From: Mycobacterium aquaticum
GTDB taxonomy: Bacteria; Actinomycetota; Actinomycetes; Mycobacteriales; Mycobacteriaceae
Assembly (NCBI RefSeq): GCF_002086485.1
Contig: NZ_MVHF01000004.1
Span: forward strand, 186,001-250,000
Reading direction: 5' to 3'
DNA: 64,000 nucleotides
Below the pieces are notes generated by a model. It ran no database searches. It saw nothing but the letters and a program-made list of their open reading frames with translations, and was not told the origin of the DNA. Shown piece by piece: positions 35,001 through 43,773 of the stretch. A program made the position numbers and the translations under genes. Position 1 is the first letter of the stretch. Each line of letters begins with the position of its first letter.

Positions 35001-36591
35001 TGGTGGGGTTGTCCCGCTGGAAGCCTTCGAGTCGCCACGGCGTCGAGAAGAGCACGAGCATCACACCGTCGGAGCGGGTCAGAACCTCTGCCGACACTTG
35101 GCGATTCACGAAGTCGGCGTCTTCCGGCGACACGATGCGAGCCACTTGGTAGGGCAACGATTCCAGGGAGATCGGTGCGCTGAGTTCGGTGGCCATGCGA
35201 TGGGCGGCCACTTCGAACTGCATTGGACCGACGGCGGCGAACACCGGCGCCTGGTCGCCGCGCTTGTCGGAGCGCAGCACCTGCACGACGCCTTCTTGCT
35301 CCAATTGCTCGATGCCCTTGCGGAATTGCTTGTGCTTGCTGGGGTCGGTGCCGCGAGCCACCGCGAAGTGTTCGGGGGAGAAGCTCGGGATCGGCGGATA
35401 CTGCACGGGGGCATCGCGATACAGCGTGTCGCCCGGACGAAGGGCCGCTGCGTTGGCGAGCCCGATCACGTCACCCGGCCACGCGTCGTCGAGCGTCGAG
35501 CGCTGCTGGCCGAACACCGACTGCGCATACTTGGTGACGAACGGCTTGCCGGTGGCGGCGTGGGTCAGCACGTCGCCGCGTTCGAAGGTGCCCGAGACGA
35601 CGCGGGCGTACGCGATACGGTCGCGGTGCGCGGAATCCATCCCTGCCTGCACCTTGAACACGAAGGCGCTGAACGGAGTGTTGGGCGCCCGCCGGACGCC
35701 GTCCACGTCGAGCGCGCCGCTGGGAGCGGGCGCGAGTTCGACGAGCACGTCGAGCAGCTGGTTCACCCCGAAGTTCAGCGCAGCCGAGGTGAACAGCACT
35801 GGCGAGGACTCGCCGCTGAGGAACGTGTCGCGGTCGTAGTCGGACCCGTCCGCCGAGAGCAGCTCGGATTCCTCGACCGCCGTGTCCCAGTCGATGCCCG
35901 CGGCGTCATGCGCCGCGTCGGCGGGGATGTGCTCCTCGGGTGCGATGGTGGCCCCGCCCGCGGTGCGGGTGAAGCGGATGAAGTGCCCCTTGCGGCGGTC
36001 CATCACGCCCTGGAAATCCCCGGCGATACCGACCGGCCAGGTCAGGGGAGTGGTGCGCAGCCCGATCCGCTCATGGATCTCGTCCATCAGTTCCAGGGCG
36101 TGCCGGCCGGGCCGGTCCCACTTGTTGACGACCGTGATGATCGGGATGCCGCGGTGCTTACACACCTGGAACAACTTCAATGTCTGCGGTTCGAGGCCCT
36201 TGGCGGCGTCGATGAGCATCACCGCGCAGTCCACGGCCGTCAGCACGCGGTAGGTGTCCTCGGAGAAGTCGGCGTGGCCGGGGGTGTCGAGCAGGTTGAT
36301 CACGCAGTCGCGGTAGGGGAACTGCAAGGCCGTCGACGTGATCGAGATGCCGCGGGCCTTCTCCATCTCCATCCAGTCCGACACCGTGGAGCGCCGGCCC
36401 GCCTTGCCGTGGATCGCGCCTGCCTCGGTGATGGCGCGGGCGTGCAGCGCCAGCGCCTCGGTCAGCGTGGACTTACCGGCGTCGGGGTGGCTGATGACGG
36501 CGAAGGTTCTGCGTCGGGCCGCTTCCGCGGAGACACGGTCGCCTTTCGGCGTCTCGGTGGCGGGCGGGGTGTCGAGGGCGTTGTCGGTCAT
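34966..36591 (-). CDS. prfC: Peptide chain release factor 3
   Basis: A 541-residue translational GTPase. G1 reads HPDAGKST, G2/G3 region DTPGHADFSEDTYR, G4 NKWD, and the C-terminal domains show the RF3 pattern (FSPEHFAVARGTDPSKHKQFRKGIEQLEQEGVVQ; VGPMQFEVAAHRM). RF3 recycles RF1/RF2 from the ribosome after termination. The length fits the family. ATG 36591 with the conserved RRRTFAVISHPDAGK motif near residue 27. Confidence 0.95.
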   Translation of the reverse strand: MTDNALDTPPATETPKGDRVSAEAARRRTFAVISHPDAGKSTLTEALALHARAITEAGAIHGKAGRRSTVSDWMEMEKARGISITSTALQFPYRDCVINLLDTPGHADFSEDTYRVLTAVDCAVMLIDAAKGLEPQTLKLFQVCKHRGIPIITVVNKWDRPGRHALELMDEIHERIGLRTTPLTWPVGIAGDFQGVMDRRKGHFIRFTRTAGGATIAPEEHIPADAAHDAAGIDWDTAVEESELLSADGSDYDRDTFLSGESSPVLFTSAALNFGVNQLLDVLVELAPAPSGALDVDGVRRAPNTPFSAFVFKVQAGMDSAHRDRIAYARVVSGTFERGDVLTHAATGKPFVTKYAQSVFGQQRSTLDDAWPGDVIGLANAAALRPGDTLYRDAPVQYPPIPSFSPEHFAVARGTDPSKHKQFRKGIEQLEQEGVVQVLRSDKRGDQAPVFAAVGPMQFEVAAHRMATELSAPISLESLPYQVARIVSPEDADFVNRQVSAEVLTRSDGVMLVLFSTPWRLEGFQRDNPTIKLGSLVAAEG

Positions 36592-36690
36592 CTCGTCAGC
36601 GATGGTATGGCCGACCTGCGGAAAATCCGTAATCGAGTTGAGCAGGTCACGCGTCGCGATGGCTCCACGCGCTTAGTTGAGCGGCGACAG

Positions 36691-37623
36691 TCAGTATTCG
36701 TCGGCGATCGCCTGCGCGACCAGTCGGATCCGGCTCATCTCCGGCGCCAGATCGACGATGCTCACCACGGGTTGCAGCGTCTTACCCGCGACCTGGAACT
36801 CATCGCCGACGACGACCTCGAAGACACCGCTCTGAAGGTCGCCGACAAAACGGTGACCGTCGACGGCCGGCTGCGCGCCGTCGTATGCGAGCTGGGCCGG
36901 ATCTCGATAGTCGAACGACGTGGTCAGCTCGGCGCCGTCGACGCTGAATGTGCAGGTGCTGACCGCGGAGTCCGGCACGTTCCAGTCGATGCGATGCGCG
37001 GGCTGTAGTCGCTTGATTGCGGCGCACGGGTCGGCGCCGGTCAGCACCGTGGTCGGAAAATCGGACCGGCCACGCTCCGGCTGTCCCGCGAACTCGCGGA
37101 TCGCGGTGCGGACCAATTCTTCACCGATCGGGCAGGCATCGACTTTCGGTGGTGCCGTCACCGTCACCATGATCGCCGTAGCGTCGGGATACCGGGCGAC
37201 GAAGTTGCAGCTCCAGCTCACCACCTGGTCTTTCGGCGGAGCGTTCGGTGCGTCCAACGACGAGGTCGAGCTGACGTCGACCCCGTCGATAGTGCGATGT
37301 TTGACCCAGCTGTCCTCTTTGGCCGGCGTCGCCGGACCGACGTTGAGGCCCAGTGAAACGTCGACCTTGTCACCGGGTTCGCCGATCCGAGCGTCGCAAC
37401 CCAGAACTGAGGTCGGTCCCAGGACCGTCATGGCACGCCCGGCCACGGAGTGTTCGCCGCCGTACAAGGCGCACGTGTCGACGGCACGAACGCTGCGCAG
37501 CACGTCCTCTCGGTCAGTGCCGGCCAGGTGTGTCGGCGACGCTGCCGGTGTGGCGGTCTCACCTGCGCACGCGGTCGTCAACAACGCCGATGCCAGCACC
37601 GCAAGCCCAATTGCCGTTCGCAC
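36691..37623 (-). CDS. DUF3558-like mycobacterial lipoprotein
   Basis: A 310-residue exported lipoprotein with signal peptide and lipobox LTTAC (Cys19). The mature part contains two copies of a pattern in which a Cys follows 'D' (VDTCALYGG; GADPCAAIKRL, with VSTCTF), as in DUF3558 and similar LppA/Lpq proteins that are abundant in mycobacterial envelopes. GTG start. Function not known. No operon partners. Confidence 0.78.
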   Translation of the reverse strand: MRTAIGLAVLASALLTTACAGETATPAASPTHLAGTDREDVLRSVRAVDTCALYGGEHSVAGRAMTVLGPTSVLGCDARIGEPGDKVDVSLGLNVGPATPAKEDSWVKHRTIDGVDVSSTSSLDAPNAPPKDQVVSWSCNFVARYPDATAIMVTVTAPPKVDACPIGEELVRTAIREFAGQPERGRSDFPTTVLTGADPCAAIKRLQPAHRIDWNVPDSAVSTCTFSVDGAELTTSFDYRDPAQLAYDGAQPAVDGHRFVGDLQSGVFEVVVGDEFQVAGKTLQPVVSIVDLAPEMSRIRLVAQAIADEY

Positions 37624-37904
37624 GGTCGAAGCCTAGGGCCAGTTTCGGGTCCGCCGACGCGCCAAAATGTGCTCACGCGGGCGGTACCAGATTCGGTGGT
37701 ACCACGGGCGATAGCGGGTTTCGCGGGCGCCTGGCACCTGCGCAGAGCGTCGTCACGTCGCACATATACCTCGCCCACGCAACGAGCGCATCACGACGCG
37801 CGCACTAGCCGTGCCCGTCGCGCCAGACCGGCCGTGCCCCGGTTAGGATTAGCGCACCCGATCGGCGCTCGATCGATACGGCCTTCGCCGGAAAACACAT
37901 TGGA

Positions 37905-39161
37905 GTGACGTTGACGTCTGTTCGCCGTGCCTGCCTTGCGGTCGCGTTTGCTGTGCTCGCCGTGCTCGGCGGTGTGGTCGTCACCGCCTTGCCGGACTGC
38001 AGCGAGCATTGCCAGACGCTCGCCGCCGCGCCTCCCGGCGCTCCGCAGGCGTCGCCCACCGAGCTGGCCAAACTCACGATCACCCCGAAGCCCAACGCCG
38101 AGGTTGATCCGCTGGCGCGCATCCTGGTGACGGCCGAGACCGGCACGATCGACAGCGTCACCATGGTCAACGACGCCGGCAAGGCCATCCCCGGCGTCCT
38201 CACCCCCGACGCCAAGACCTGGAAGCCCACGTCCTCGCTCGGCTTCGGCCGCACGTACACGATGACGGTCTCGGCGAAGGGCCCCGGCGGCATGCCGACC
38301 CGTCAGGTCACCACCTTCAGCACGCTCACCCCGAGCAACCAGGCGCAGGTGTACCTCGACGGCACCTCGGGCGGCATGCTGCAGGACGGCGCGAAATACG
38401 GCGTCGGCATGGTGATCGTCGCGCGCTTCGACGAGCCGATCACCGACAAGGCCAGCGCCGAACGCCGCCTCAAGGTGACCACCAACCCGCCCGTCTTCGG
38501 CGCTTGGAACTGGATCGACGATCAGACCGCCCACTGGCGGCCGGAGAAGTACTACACGCCGGGCACGCAGGTCACCGTCAATGCAGACATCTACGGCGCC
38601 CGGCTCGGCGACGGCCTTTACGGCGCCGAGGACGAGAAGGTGTCCTTCACCATCGGCGACTCGCACATCTCGATCGCCGACGACAACACCAAGCAGGTCA
38701 GCGTCTTCGAGAACGGCAAGCTGGTCCGCACCATGCCGACCTCGATGGGCATGGGTGGCACCGAGACCATCGGCGGCACCACGCTGAGCTTCTGGACGCC
38801 ACGCGGCATCTACACCGTGATGGACAAGGCCAATCCGGTGATCATGGACTCCTCGACGTTCGGCCTGCCCGTCAACAGCCGGCTTGGCTACAAGGAGACC
38901 ATCCCGTACGCCACCCGGATCAGCACCGACGGCATCTATCTGCATCAGCTCAACGCCACGGTGTGGGCCCAGGGCAACACCAACACCAGCCACGGCTGCC
39001 TGAACCTCAACAGCGAGAACGCCAAGTGGTTCTTCGACTTCTCCGTGCCCGGCGACATCGTCGAGGTCCGCAACACCGGCGGCGAACCGCTGACCCTGAA
39101 GCACAACGGCGACTGGAGCGTGCCGTGGGGCCAGTGGATCCAGGGCAGCGCGCTGCGCTGA
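37905..39161 (+). CDS. L,D-transpeptidase (YkuD domain) with Ig-like domains
   Basis: A 418-residue exported protein with an N-terminal signal anchor (residues ~7-28). Then two Ig-like domains (LTITPKPNAEVDPLARILVTAE; VTVNADIYGARLG) and a YkuD catalytic domain. The active-site motif is seen as YLHQLNATVWAQGNTNTSHGC, with the nucleophile Cys365 and the His of the HxX(n)SHGC signature. A Trp-rich tail (WSVPWGQWIQGS) closes it, as in mycobacterial Ldt enzymes. These make 3-3 cross-links in peptidoglycan and are carbapenem targets. GTG 37905 overlaps GGAG; TTG 37911 is equally possible. It heads a three-gene run with the next two genes. Confidence 0.92.
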   Translation: MTLTSVRRACLAVAFAVLAVLGGVVVTALPDCSEHCQTLAAAPPGAPQASPTELAKLTITPKPNAEVDPLARILVTAETGTIDSVTMVNDAGKAIPGVLTPDAKTWKPTSSLGFGRTYTMTVSAKGPGGMPTRQVTTFSTLTPSNQAQVYLDGTSGGMLQDGAKYGVGMVIVARFDEPITDKASAERRLKVTTNPPVFGAWNWIDDQTAHWRPEKYYTPGTQVTVNADIYGARLGDGLYGAEDEKVSFTIGDSHISIADDNTKQVSVFENGKLVRTMPTSMGMGGTETIGGTTLSFWTPRGIYTVMDKANPVIMDSSTFGLPVNSRLGYKETIPYATRISTDGIYLHQLNATVWAQGNTNTSHGCLNLNSENAKWFFDFSVPGDIVEVRNTGGEPLTLKHNGDWSVPWGQWIQGSALR

Positions 39162-39175
39162 TCGGATCCACGGCC

Positions 39176-39691
39176 GTGCGGCGGGTGACTCTCATCCTGA
39201 CGACGGTCTTCGGGTTGGGCGCCGGGCTCACGGCGCCCGCGGCCGCAGCTCCACCTGGCTTCCCTGACTTGAGTGCATTCGCTGAGGCGGACCCGTCGCA
39301 GCACGTGCAGCGCTCCAAGTTCGACACGGTCGGGTTCACGACGCCGACGCTGACCTGCAGCTGGGACTACATCGACGAGGCCAACCGGCACGTCCCGGTC
39401 CAGTGCTACGGACAACTTCCCGGGCTGCCGGGAGCAGTGGGCGTGCGCTGCGGCACGGTCTACCAGCCGGCCCGCTCGTCTGCAGACACCTATGTCTCCC
39501 CGGTCTATGTGTTCAGCCGCGACGGCGACACGACGTGCGCGCGGCCCGACGGGTTTCCGCGGCTGGCCGTGGGCCAGAAGCTCACGGCGACCAACAACAC
39601 CTGCGCGGTCACCGACGGCGGCGTCGCGTGCATCGACCCGATCCTGAACCATGGCTTCGTGCTGCAGCCCGCGGGCAGCTGGGTGTTCTAG
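39176..39691 (+). CDS. Secreted cysteine-rich protein
   Basis: A 171-residue protein with a signal peptide cleaved after an AAA-type site near residue 25. The mature part has six Cys (LTCSWDY, VQCYGQ, VRCGTV, TTCARPD, NTCAVTD, VACIDP), suited to three disulfides, and is otherwise beta-rich. It begins 14 bases after the L,D-transpeptidase stop and its own stop overlaps the next start (TAGTG), so all three genes are probably cotranscribed. It resembles no family with a known role. Confidence 0.78.
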   Translation: MRRVTLILTTVFGLGAGLTAPAAAAPPGFPDLSAFAEADPSQHVQRSKFDTVGFTTPTLTCSWDYIDEANRHVPVQCYGQLPGLPGAVGVRCGTVYQPARSSADTYVSPVYVFSRDGDTTCARPDGFPRLAVGQKLTATNNTCAVTDGGVACIDPILNHGFVLQPAGSWVF

Positions 39692-40995
39692 TGCGTCGGT
39701 GGATGATCGTCGCGCTCGCGGTGTCCCTCGCCGTCGTCGTGGCGATCGTCGCGGTCGTGTTGTGGACGCGCCGCGACCCGGACGAGGCTGCGCCGACGCC
39801 ACAGCTGATCGGGTTCTCGCTCGACCGCACACCGGTCGACCGGTGGCGGATCACGACGAGTGCCGACCTCGGACTGCCCGACGACGTCTCCATCGGCAAA
39901 TCGTTCGGCAGCAGCGGCGACCGCGCCTACTTCGTCACCGAGTGTGGCTCCCGGTGCGGCGGCGGGTTTGTCTACGGGGTCGACCTGCGAAGCGGCGCCC
40001 GGCTCTTCACGCCCGTACTGCTCGACGGATCCGACGACCACACCTGCCACCTCAACGGCCCGTCGGCGGCGATCTGCCTGTCCGGGAAGCGCGTCTGGGT
40101 CGTCGACCTCGAACGGGGATCGGTGTCCCACAGCGGGGACACCGATCTGCAGGAGGACGGAGTCGACGGGCCGATCGTGAAGTCGGTCGGGAATCCGCGC
40201 GGCGAGACACGGCTCGTGGCGACCGTGCCCGGCAAGGGCGTCTATGGCGTGGGGTCGACGGCCCAGCTGACGTGGTTCGTTCCCGGCAGTGGTCAGCTGG
40301 TGCTGTTGCCGCCGACGGTCACCGACGCCGCGCCGCTGACATTGGCCACGCAGATCCCGACCCCGGACGCTCCGCGCTACCGCGTGTTCTCGGTCGTCGA
40401 CGGCACGGAGAAAACACCCAAGCCGCCAGATGGCACGACGCTGCACCGGGCCGTCGTCTATCCCGGCGGTTTCGCGTATCAGTACGAGGCCGGCGCCACC
40501 GCGGGCGTGCTGTTCTACAACACCGCGGGCGCGCTGCAGGCGCAGCACGAACTCAAGGGCTACAACCTGCTCGACAACATCGCCGTCCCGGTCGTGCTCG
40601 ACCAGCCGGTCTTCCGGGTCTACGCGCCGGACGGGCAGCAACGTCTCGAACTACCCGCGGCCGACGCGCTGTACCGGGCCCCGCAATTCCGGGTCGTCGG
40701 CAACGACCTCTACGTCGAGTCCGGGCAGGCCTGGCAGCAATGGAACCTGCAGACCGGTCAGGCTGGGGCGACCTGTCCGCTCGACTTCACCCACTTCGTG
40801 GGTTCCGACGGGCGGATCGTGCTGAGCGAGGAATACCACGGCTATACCCGTGACGTCATCGCCGTCGACACCGCCAATTGCCAGGAGCGCTGGCGCATCA
40901 CCGTGGACGGCCGCGATGACGTCGTCGAACAGGTCGGCACCGCGCTCATCCATCGCACGGCCCACGAACTGGCGGCGCTGCGCCAGCCGTCGTGA
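39691..40995 (+). CDS. Membrane-anchored beta-propeller-like protein
   Basis: A 434-residue protein with a single N-terminal membrane helix (MIVALAVSLAVVVAIVAVVLW) and an extracytoplasmic domain with repeating beta-strand units of PQQ/WD type (GGFVYGVDLRSGARL, VWVVDLERGS, DVIAVDTANCQERWRI). GTG start overlaps the previous stop by one base. It lies third in the L,D-transpeptidase run, which suggests a job in the cell envelope. Its stop abuts the TetR gene stop in a shared TGATCA. Confidence 0.75.
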   Translation: MRRWMIVALAVSLAVVVAIVAVVLWTRRDPDEAAPTPQLIGFSLDRTPVDRWRITTSADLGLPDDVSIGKSFGSSGDRAYFVTECGSRCGGGFVYGVDLRSGARLFTPVLLDGSDDHTCHLNGPSAAICLSGKRVWVVDLERGSVSHSGDTDLQEDGVDGPIVKSVGNPRGETRLVATVPGKGVYGVGSTAQLTWFVPGSGQLVLLPPTVTDAAPLTLATQIPTPDAPRYRVFSVVDGTEKTPKPPDGTTLHRAVVYPGGFAYQYEAGATAGVLFYNTAGALQAQHELKGYNLLDNIAVPVVLDQPVFRVYAPDGQQRLELPAADALYRAPQFRVVGNDLYVESGQAWQQWNLQTGQAGATCPLDFTHFVGSDGRIVLSEEYHGYTRDVIAVDTANCQERWRITVDGRDDVVEQVGTALIHRTAHELAALRQPS

Positions 40996-41556
40996 TCAGG
41001 CCGTCAGAGCCCGGAGCTCATCGAACGACGACGCGATGACGGCCGCCAGCCCGGCCCCCGAATCGTCGGTGATCCACCGCGTGAACGCGACCTTGAACAC
41101 CGCCATCCCCGTTTCGGCGGCCAACCGTGCGGCCGCGTCACCGACGCCGCGGCGGCGCAATGCCTCGGCCATCTCGACGGTCAGCGTCGCGAGCTTGATG
41201 AGTTCGCGTTCCTGAAGCCCGGGGTGGGCGTCGATGATGGCCTGGCGGCGCCGGGCATGGTCGACGCGGCCCTCGAACACCGGCCCGAGCGCGGCGAGCG
41301 CCGTGGCGATGACGTCGAGCGGACGCGCGTCGTCGGGAGCTTCGGCGATGCCGGTGACGAGGAGTTCGGTGAGCAGGGCCTGCCCGCCGAACAGCACCTC
41401 GCGCTTGTCGGAGAAGTAGCGGAAGAACGTGCGCTCGGTCAGCCCCGCCCGCTCGGCGATTTCGGCGACGGTCGTCTGGTCGAATCCGCGTTCGGTGTAG
41501 AGCTGCAGCGCGGCTTCTGCCAGGCGATCGTGCGCGTTGGGCTCCCACCGGCTCAT
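40996..41556 (-). CDS. TetR-family transcriptional regulator
   Basis: A 186-residue regulator with the TetR N-terminal HTH (AALQLYTERGFDQTTVAEIAERAGLTERTFFRYFSDKREVLF) and a helical ligand/dimer domain. It reads divergently from the SDR gene across 78 bases that carry a perfect 12-base inverted repeat, so control of both is likely. Confidence 0.92.
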   Translation of the reverse strand: MSRWEPNAHDRLAEAALQLYTERGFDQTTVAEIAERAGLTERTFFRYFSDKREVLFGGQALLTELLVTGIAEAPDDARPLDVIATALAALGPVFEGRVDHARRRQAIIDAHPGLQERELIKLATLTVEMAEALRRRGVGDAAARLAAETGMAVFKVAFTRWITDDSGAGLAAVIASSFDELRALTA

Positions 41557-41575
41557 AACCTTCGAGTCTAGGGAA

Positions 41576-41621
41576 TGTCAGTGACTGTCATCGCGTTGTG
41601 CGGCTATGGCAGTCACTGACA
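41576..41621. promoter_or_regulatory. TetR operator pair (perfect inverted repeat)
   Basis: TGTCAGTGACTG (41576-41587) and CAGTCACTGACA (41610-41621) are exact reverse complements 22 bases apart. Each contains a short palindrome CAGTnACTG, so there may be two operator half-sites bound by two dimers. The right copy ends just before the SDR ribosome binding site (AGGAGG). Confidence 0.75.
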
Positions 41622-41634
41622 TCAGGAGGTTTTC

Positions 41635-42516
41635 ATGAAGGTCTTCGTCACCGGCGCGTCCGGATTCGTGGGTTCGGCGGTCATCCGCGACCTCATCGCC
41701 AACGGACACGACGTCCTGGGCCTGGCGCGCTCGGACGCGTCGGCCGATGCCCTCACCGCGGCGGGAGCCCGTGTGCACCGCGGTGATCTGAACGATCCGG
41801 ACAGCCTGCGCGCAGGTGCCGACACCAGCGATGGCGTCATCCACCTGGCGTTCCGCCACGACTTCGACAACTTCGCCGACGCCGGAGAGCTGGACCGTCG
41901 CGCCATCGAGGTCATCGGCACCACGCTGGCCGGCTCGGACCGCCCGCTCGTCGTCACCTCCGGCATGGCGGGCCACACCCCGGGCCGGGCTCTCACCGAG
42001 AACGACGCATTCCAGCCCGGGCTGCCTCGGTTGTCCGAGCCCGCTGCGCTGGCCTTCACCGACAAGGGTGTGCGGGTCTCGATCGTGCGGCTCTCGCCCA
42101 CGACGCACGGCGAGGGCGACCACGGCTTCGTGCCGCGGCTCATCCAGATCGCGCGCGAGAAGGGTGTCGCGGCCTACATCGGCGACGGCACCAACCGCTG
42201 GCCGGCCGTGCACCGCCTCGATGCCGCGCCGCTGTTCCGGTTGGCCGTCGAACAGGCTCCCGCCGGGACGGTTCTGCATGCCGTCGCCGAGGAGGGGGTG
42301 GCGGGCCGCGACATCGCGACCGCCATCGGCGGGCATCTCGATCTGCCGGTGACCTCGGTCCCCGTCGAGCAGGCCTTCGACCACTTCGGGTGGATCGGCG
42401 GCATGTTCGCACTCGACATCCCGGCGTCCAGTGCCTTGACGCGGGAGCGGTTCGGGTGGGAGCCGACCGGCCCCGGATTGCTCGACGACCTGGCCCAGGG
42501 TCACTACTTCGCGTGA
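41635..42516 (+). CDS. NAD(P)-dependent epimerase/dehydratase-type SDR
   Basis: A 293-residue extended short-chain dehydrogenase with nucleotide-binding motif TGASGFVGSAV at the N-terminus and SDRa-type segments (VTSGMAGHTPG, GVRVSIVRLSPTTHGEGDHG, WPAVHRLDAAPLFRLAVE). The Ser of the catalytic triad is in VVTSG; the YxxxK motif is not obvious, as in several atypical SDRs. Strong AGGAGG ribosome binding site. Substrate unknown; likely induced through the adjacent TetR. Confidence 0.87.
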   Translation: MKVFVTGASGFVGSAVIRDLIANGHDVLGLARSDASADALTAAGARVHRGDLNDPDSLRAGADTSDGVIHLAFRHDFDNFADAGELDRRAIEVIGTTLAGSDRPLVVTSGMAGHTPGRALTENDAFQPGLPRLSEPAALAFTDKGVRVSIVRLSPTTHGEGDHGFVPRLIQIAREKGVAAYIGDGTNRWPAVHRLDAAPLFRLAVEQAPAGTVLHAVAEEGVAGRDIATAIGGHLDLPVTSVPVEQAFDHFGWIGGMFALDIPASSALTRERFGWEPTGPGLLDDLAQGHYFA

Positions 42517-42614
42517 AAACGACTGGTAGACGGCGCTGTTGACAGGCGGAACGGGCGACGGCGCCGTCGTACCGGTACCCTCATGGGCGATTGACGAACG
42601 ATCGGAGGTCATCC

Positions 42615-43748
42615 ATGGACCTCGTACTGGGTCTCTCGATGACATCGAACGTCGTCCGGTGGGTGCTGGTCGACGGGATCACGGGCGAGGGTGCCCCTGT
42701 CGACCGCGGGGCACTGGACATATCCGACGTCGACACGTTTGACGCCGAGGCGCTGCTGGAAAACGTGCTCGGCGGCGGCGAATTGCACGCTGTCGGCCTG
42801 ACCTGGTCGACGGGCGCCGACGCGGTGGCCGCCAAGGTCCGCGCGGCGCTCGACGCCGTCGGTGGCGGAGCCCGCGTGGTCGATGTACCCGAGGTCGAAG
42901 CCGCCGAGGTTCTGGCCGGCGGCATCGCCGAGATCTCCGACTACCACTTCCTCGTCGTCTGCCTGGTCGAACCCGACGCCGCGCTCATCGCGACGGTCAA
43001 CGACCAGCGCGTGCGGGCTGAGCGCATCGACCGCATCGACTCCGCCCTGGTCGATCAGGCCAGCTCCGCGGTCCGCAACGCCCGCCCGAGCCCCGACGCG
43101 GTCTTCGTCCTCGGATCCGACGTCGAAGCCGCCGACGCGCTGGTGACCGTATTGCGTGACGAGACGACCCGGCCGGTCTTCACCGCCGCCGAAGCCGACC
43201 TCGCACTGACCCGCGGAGCCGCCTTGGCCGCGGCCCGCACGGTCAACGCCGCGCCCGCACCGGTTGCGAAACCACTGATGTCCCGCGTCGGGGTGCTGTC
43301 CTCGGTGCTGGCCGCCGCGGTCGTCGTTTTCGTCGTCTCGTTGTCGCTCGCGCTCGGGCTGCGACTGACCCCCGAGTCGACAGAGCTCAACAACACCGGC
43401 GCCGTCGAGCAGTCGGTCCGGCCCGCCGCGCCGCCGGTGGCACAGCCCGCCGTCGTCCATCCCGCGCCGCCACCGGCCGCCCCGCCACCGGTCCACGAGA
43501 CCGTCGCCGCCGCTCCGCCACCCGCACCCGTGCAGGAGGCTTCGGTCCCCGAACCGGCATACGTTCCGCCGGCCCCCGAACCCGAATACGTGCCGCCGGC
43601 TCCGGAACCGGCTTACGTCCCACCGACCCCACCGGAACCGCCCGTCTACGTGCCGCCGCCGGTTCCGGTGTATGCGCCTCCGCCGCCCCCGCCCCGACTG
43701 CGTGACCGGATCATCGAAAAGATCCCGCTGATCAACCGTTTTCACTGA
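42615..43748 (+). CDS. DUF7159-type mycobacterial membrane protein with proline-rich tail
   Basis: A 377-residue protein. The N-terminal ~200 residues (DLVLGLSMTSNVVRWVLVDGITGEGAPVDRG, then DVFDAEAL-type and FTAAEADLALTRGAALAAA) match the actinobacterial family whose start resembles an actin-like ATPase strand. One membrane helix follows (VGVLSSVLAAAVVVFVVSLSLALGL). The outside tail contains repeated PEPxYVPP units and ends with a basic/amphipathic segment. ATG 42615 has a GGAGG site. Such proteins appear limited to mycobacteria; role unknown. Confidence 0.8.
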   Translation: MDLVLGLSMTSNVVRWVLVDGITGEGAPVDRGALDISDVDTFDAEALLENVLGGGELHAVGLTWSTGADAVAAKVRAALDAVGGGARVVDVPEVEAAEVLAGGIAEISDYHFLVVCLVEPDAALIATVNDQRVRAERIDRIDSALVDQASSAVRNARPSPDAVFVLGSDVEAADALVTVLRDETTRPVFTAAEADLALTRGAALAAARTVNAAPAPVAKPLMSRVGVLSSVLAAAVVVFVVSLSLALGLRLTPESTELNNTGAVEQSVRPAAPPVAQPAVVHPAPPPAAPPPVHETVAAAPPPAPVQEASVPEPAYVPPAPEPEYVPPAPEPAYVPPTPPEPPVYVPPPVPVYAPPPPPPRLRDRIIEKIPLINRFH

Positions 43749-43773
43749 CGACCGCAGTGACGGATGTGACGAC

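Noticed and set aside
34753..37008. 751-codon plus-strand frame across prfC
   Set aside because: Same reason: it is antisense to a certain GTPase gene and shows no domain.
37791..39104. 437-codon minus-strand frame across the L,D-transpeptidase
   Set aside because: Shadow of the transpeptidase; the latter has signal peptide, motifs and active site.
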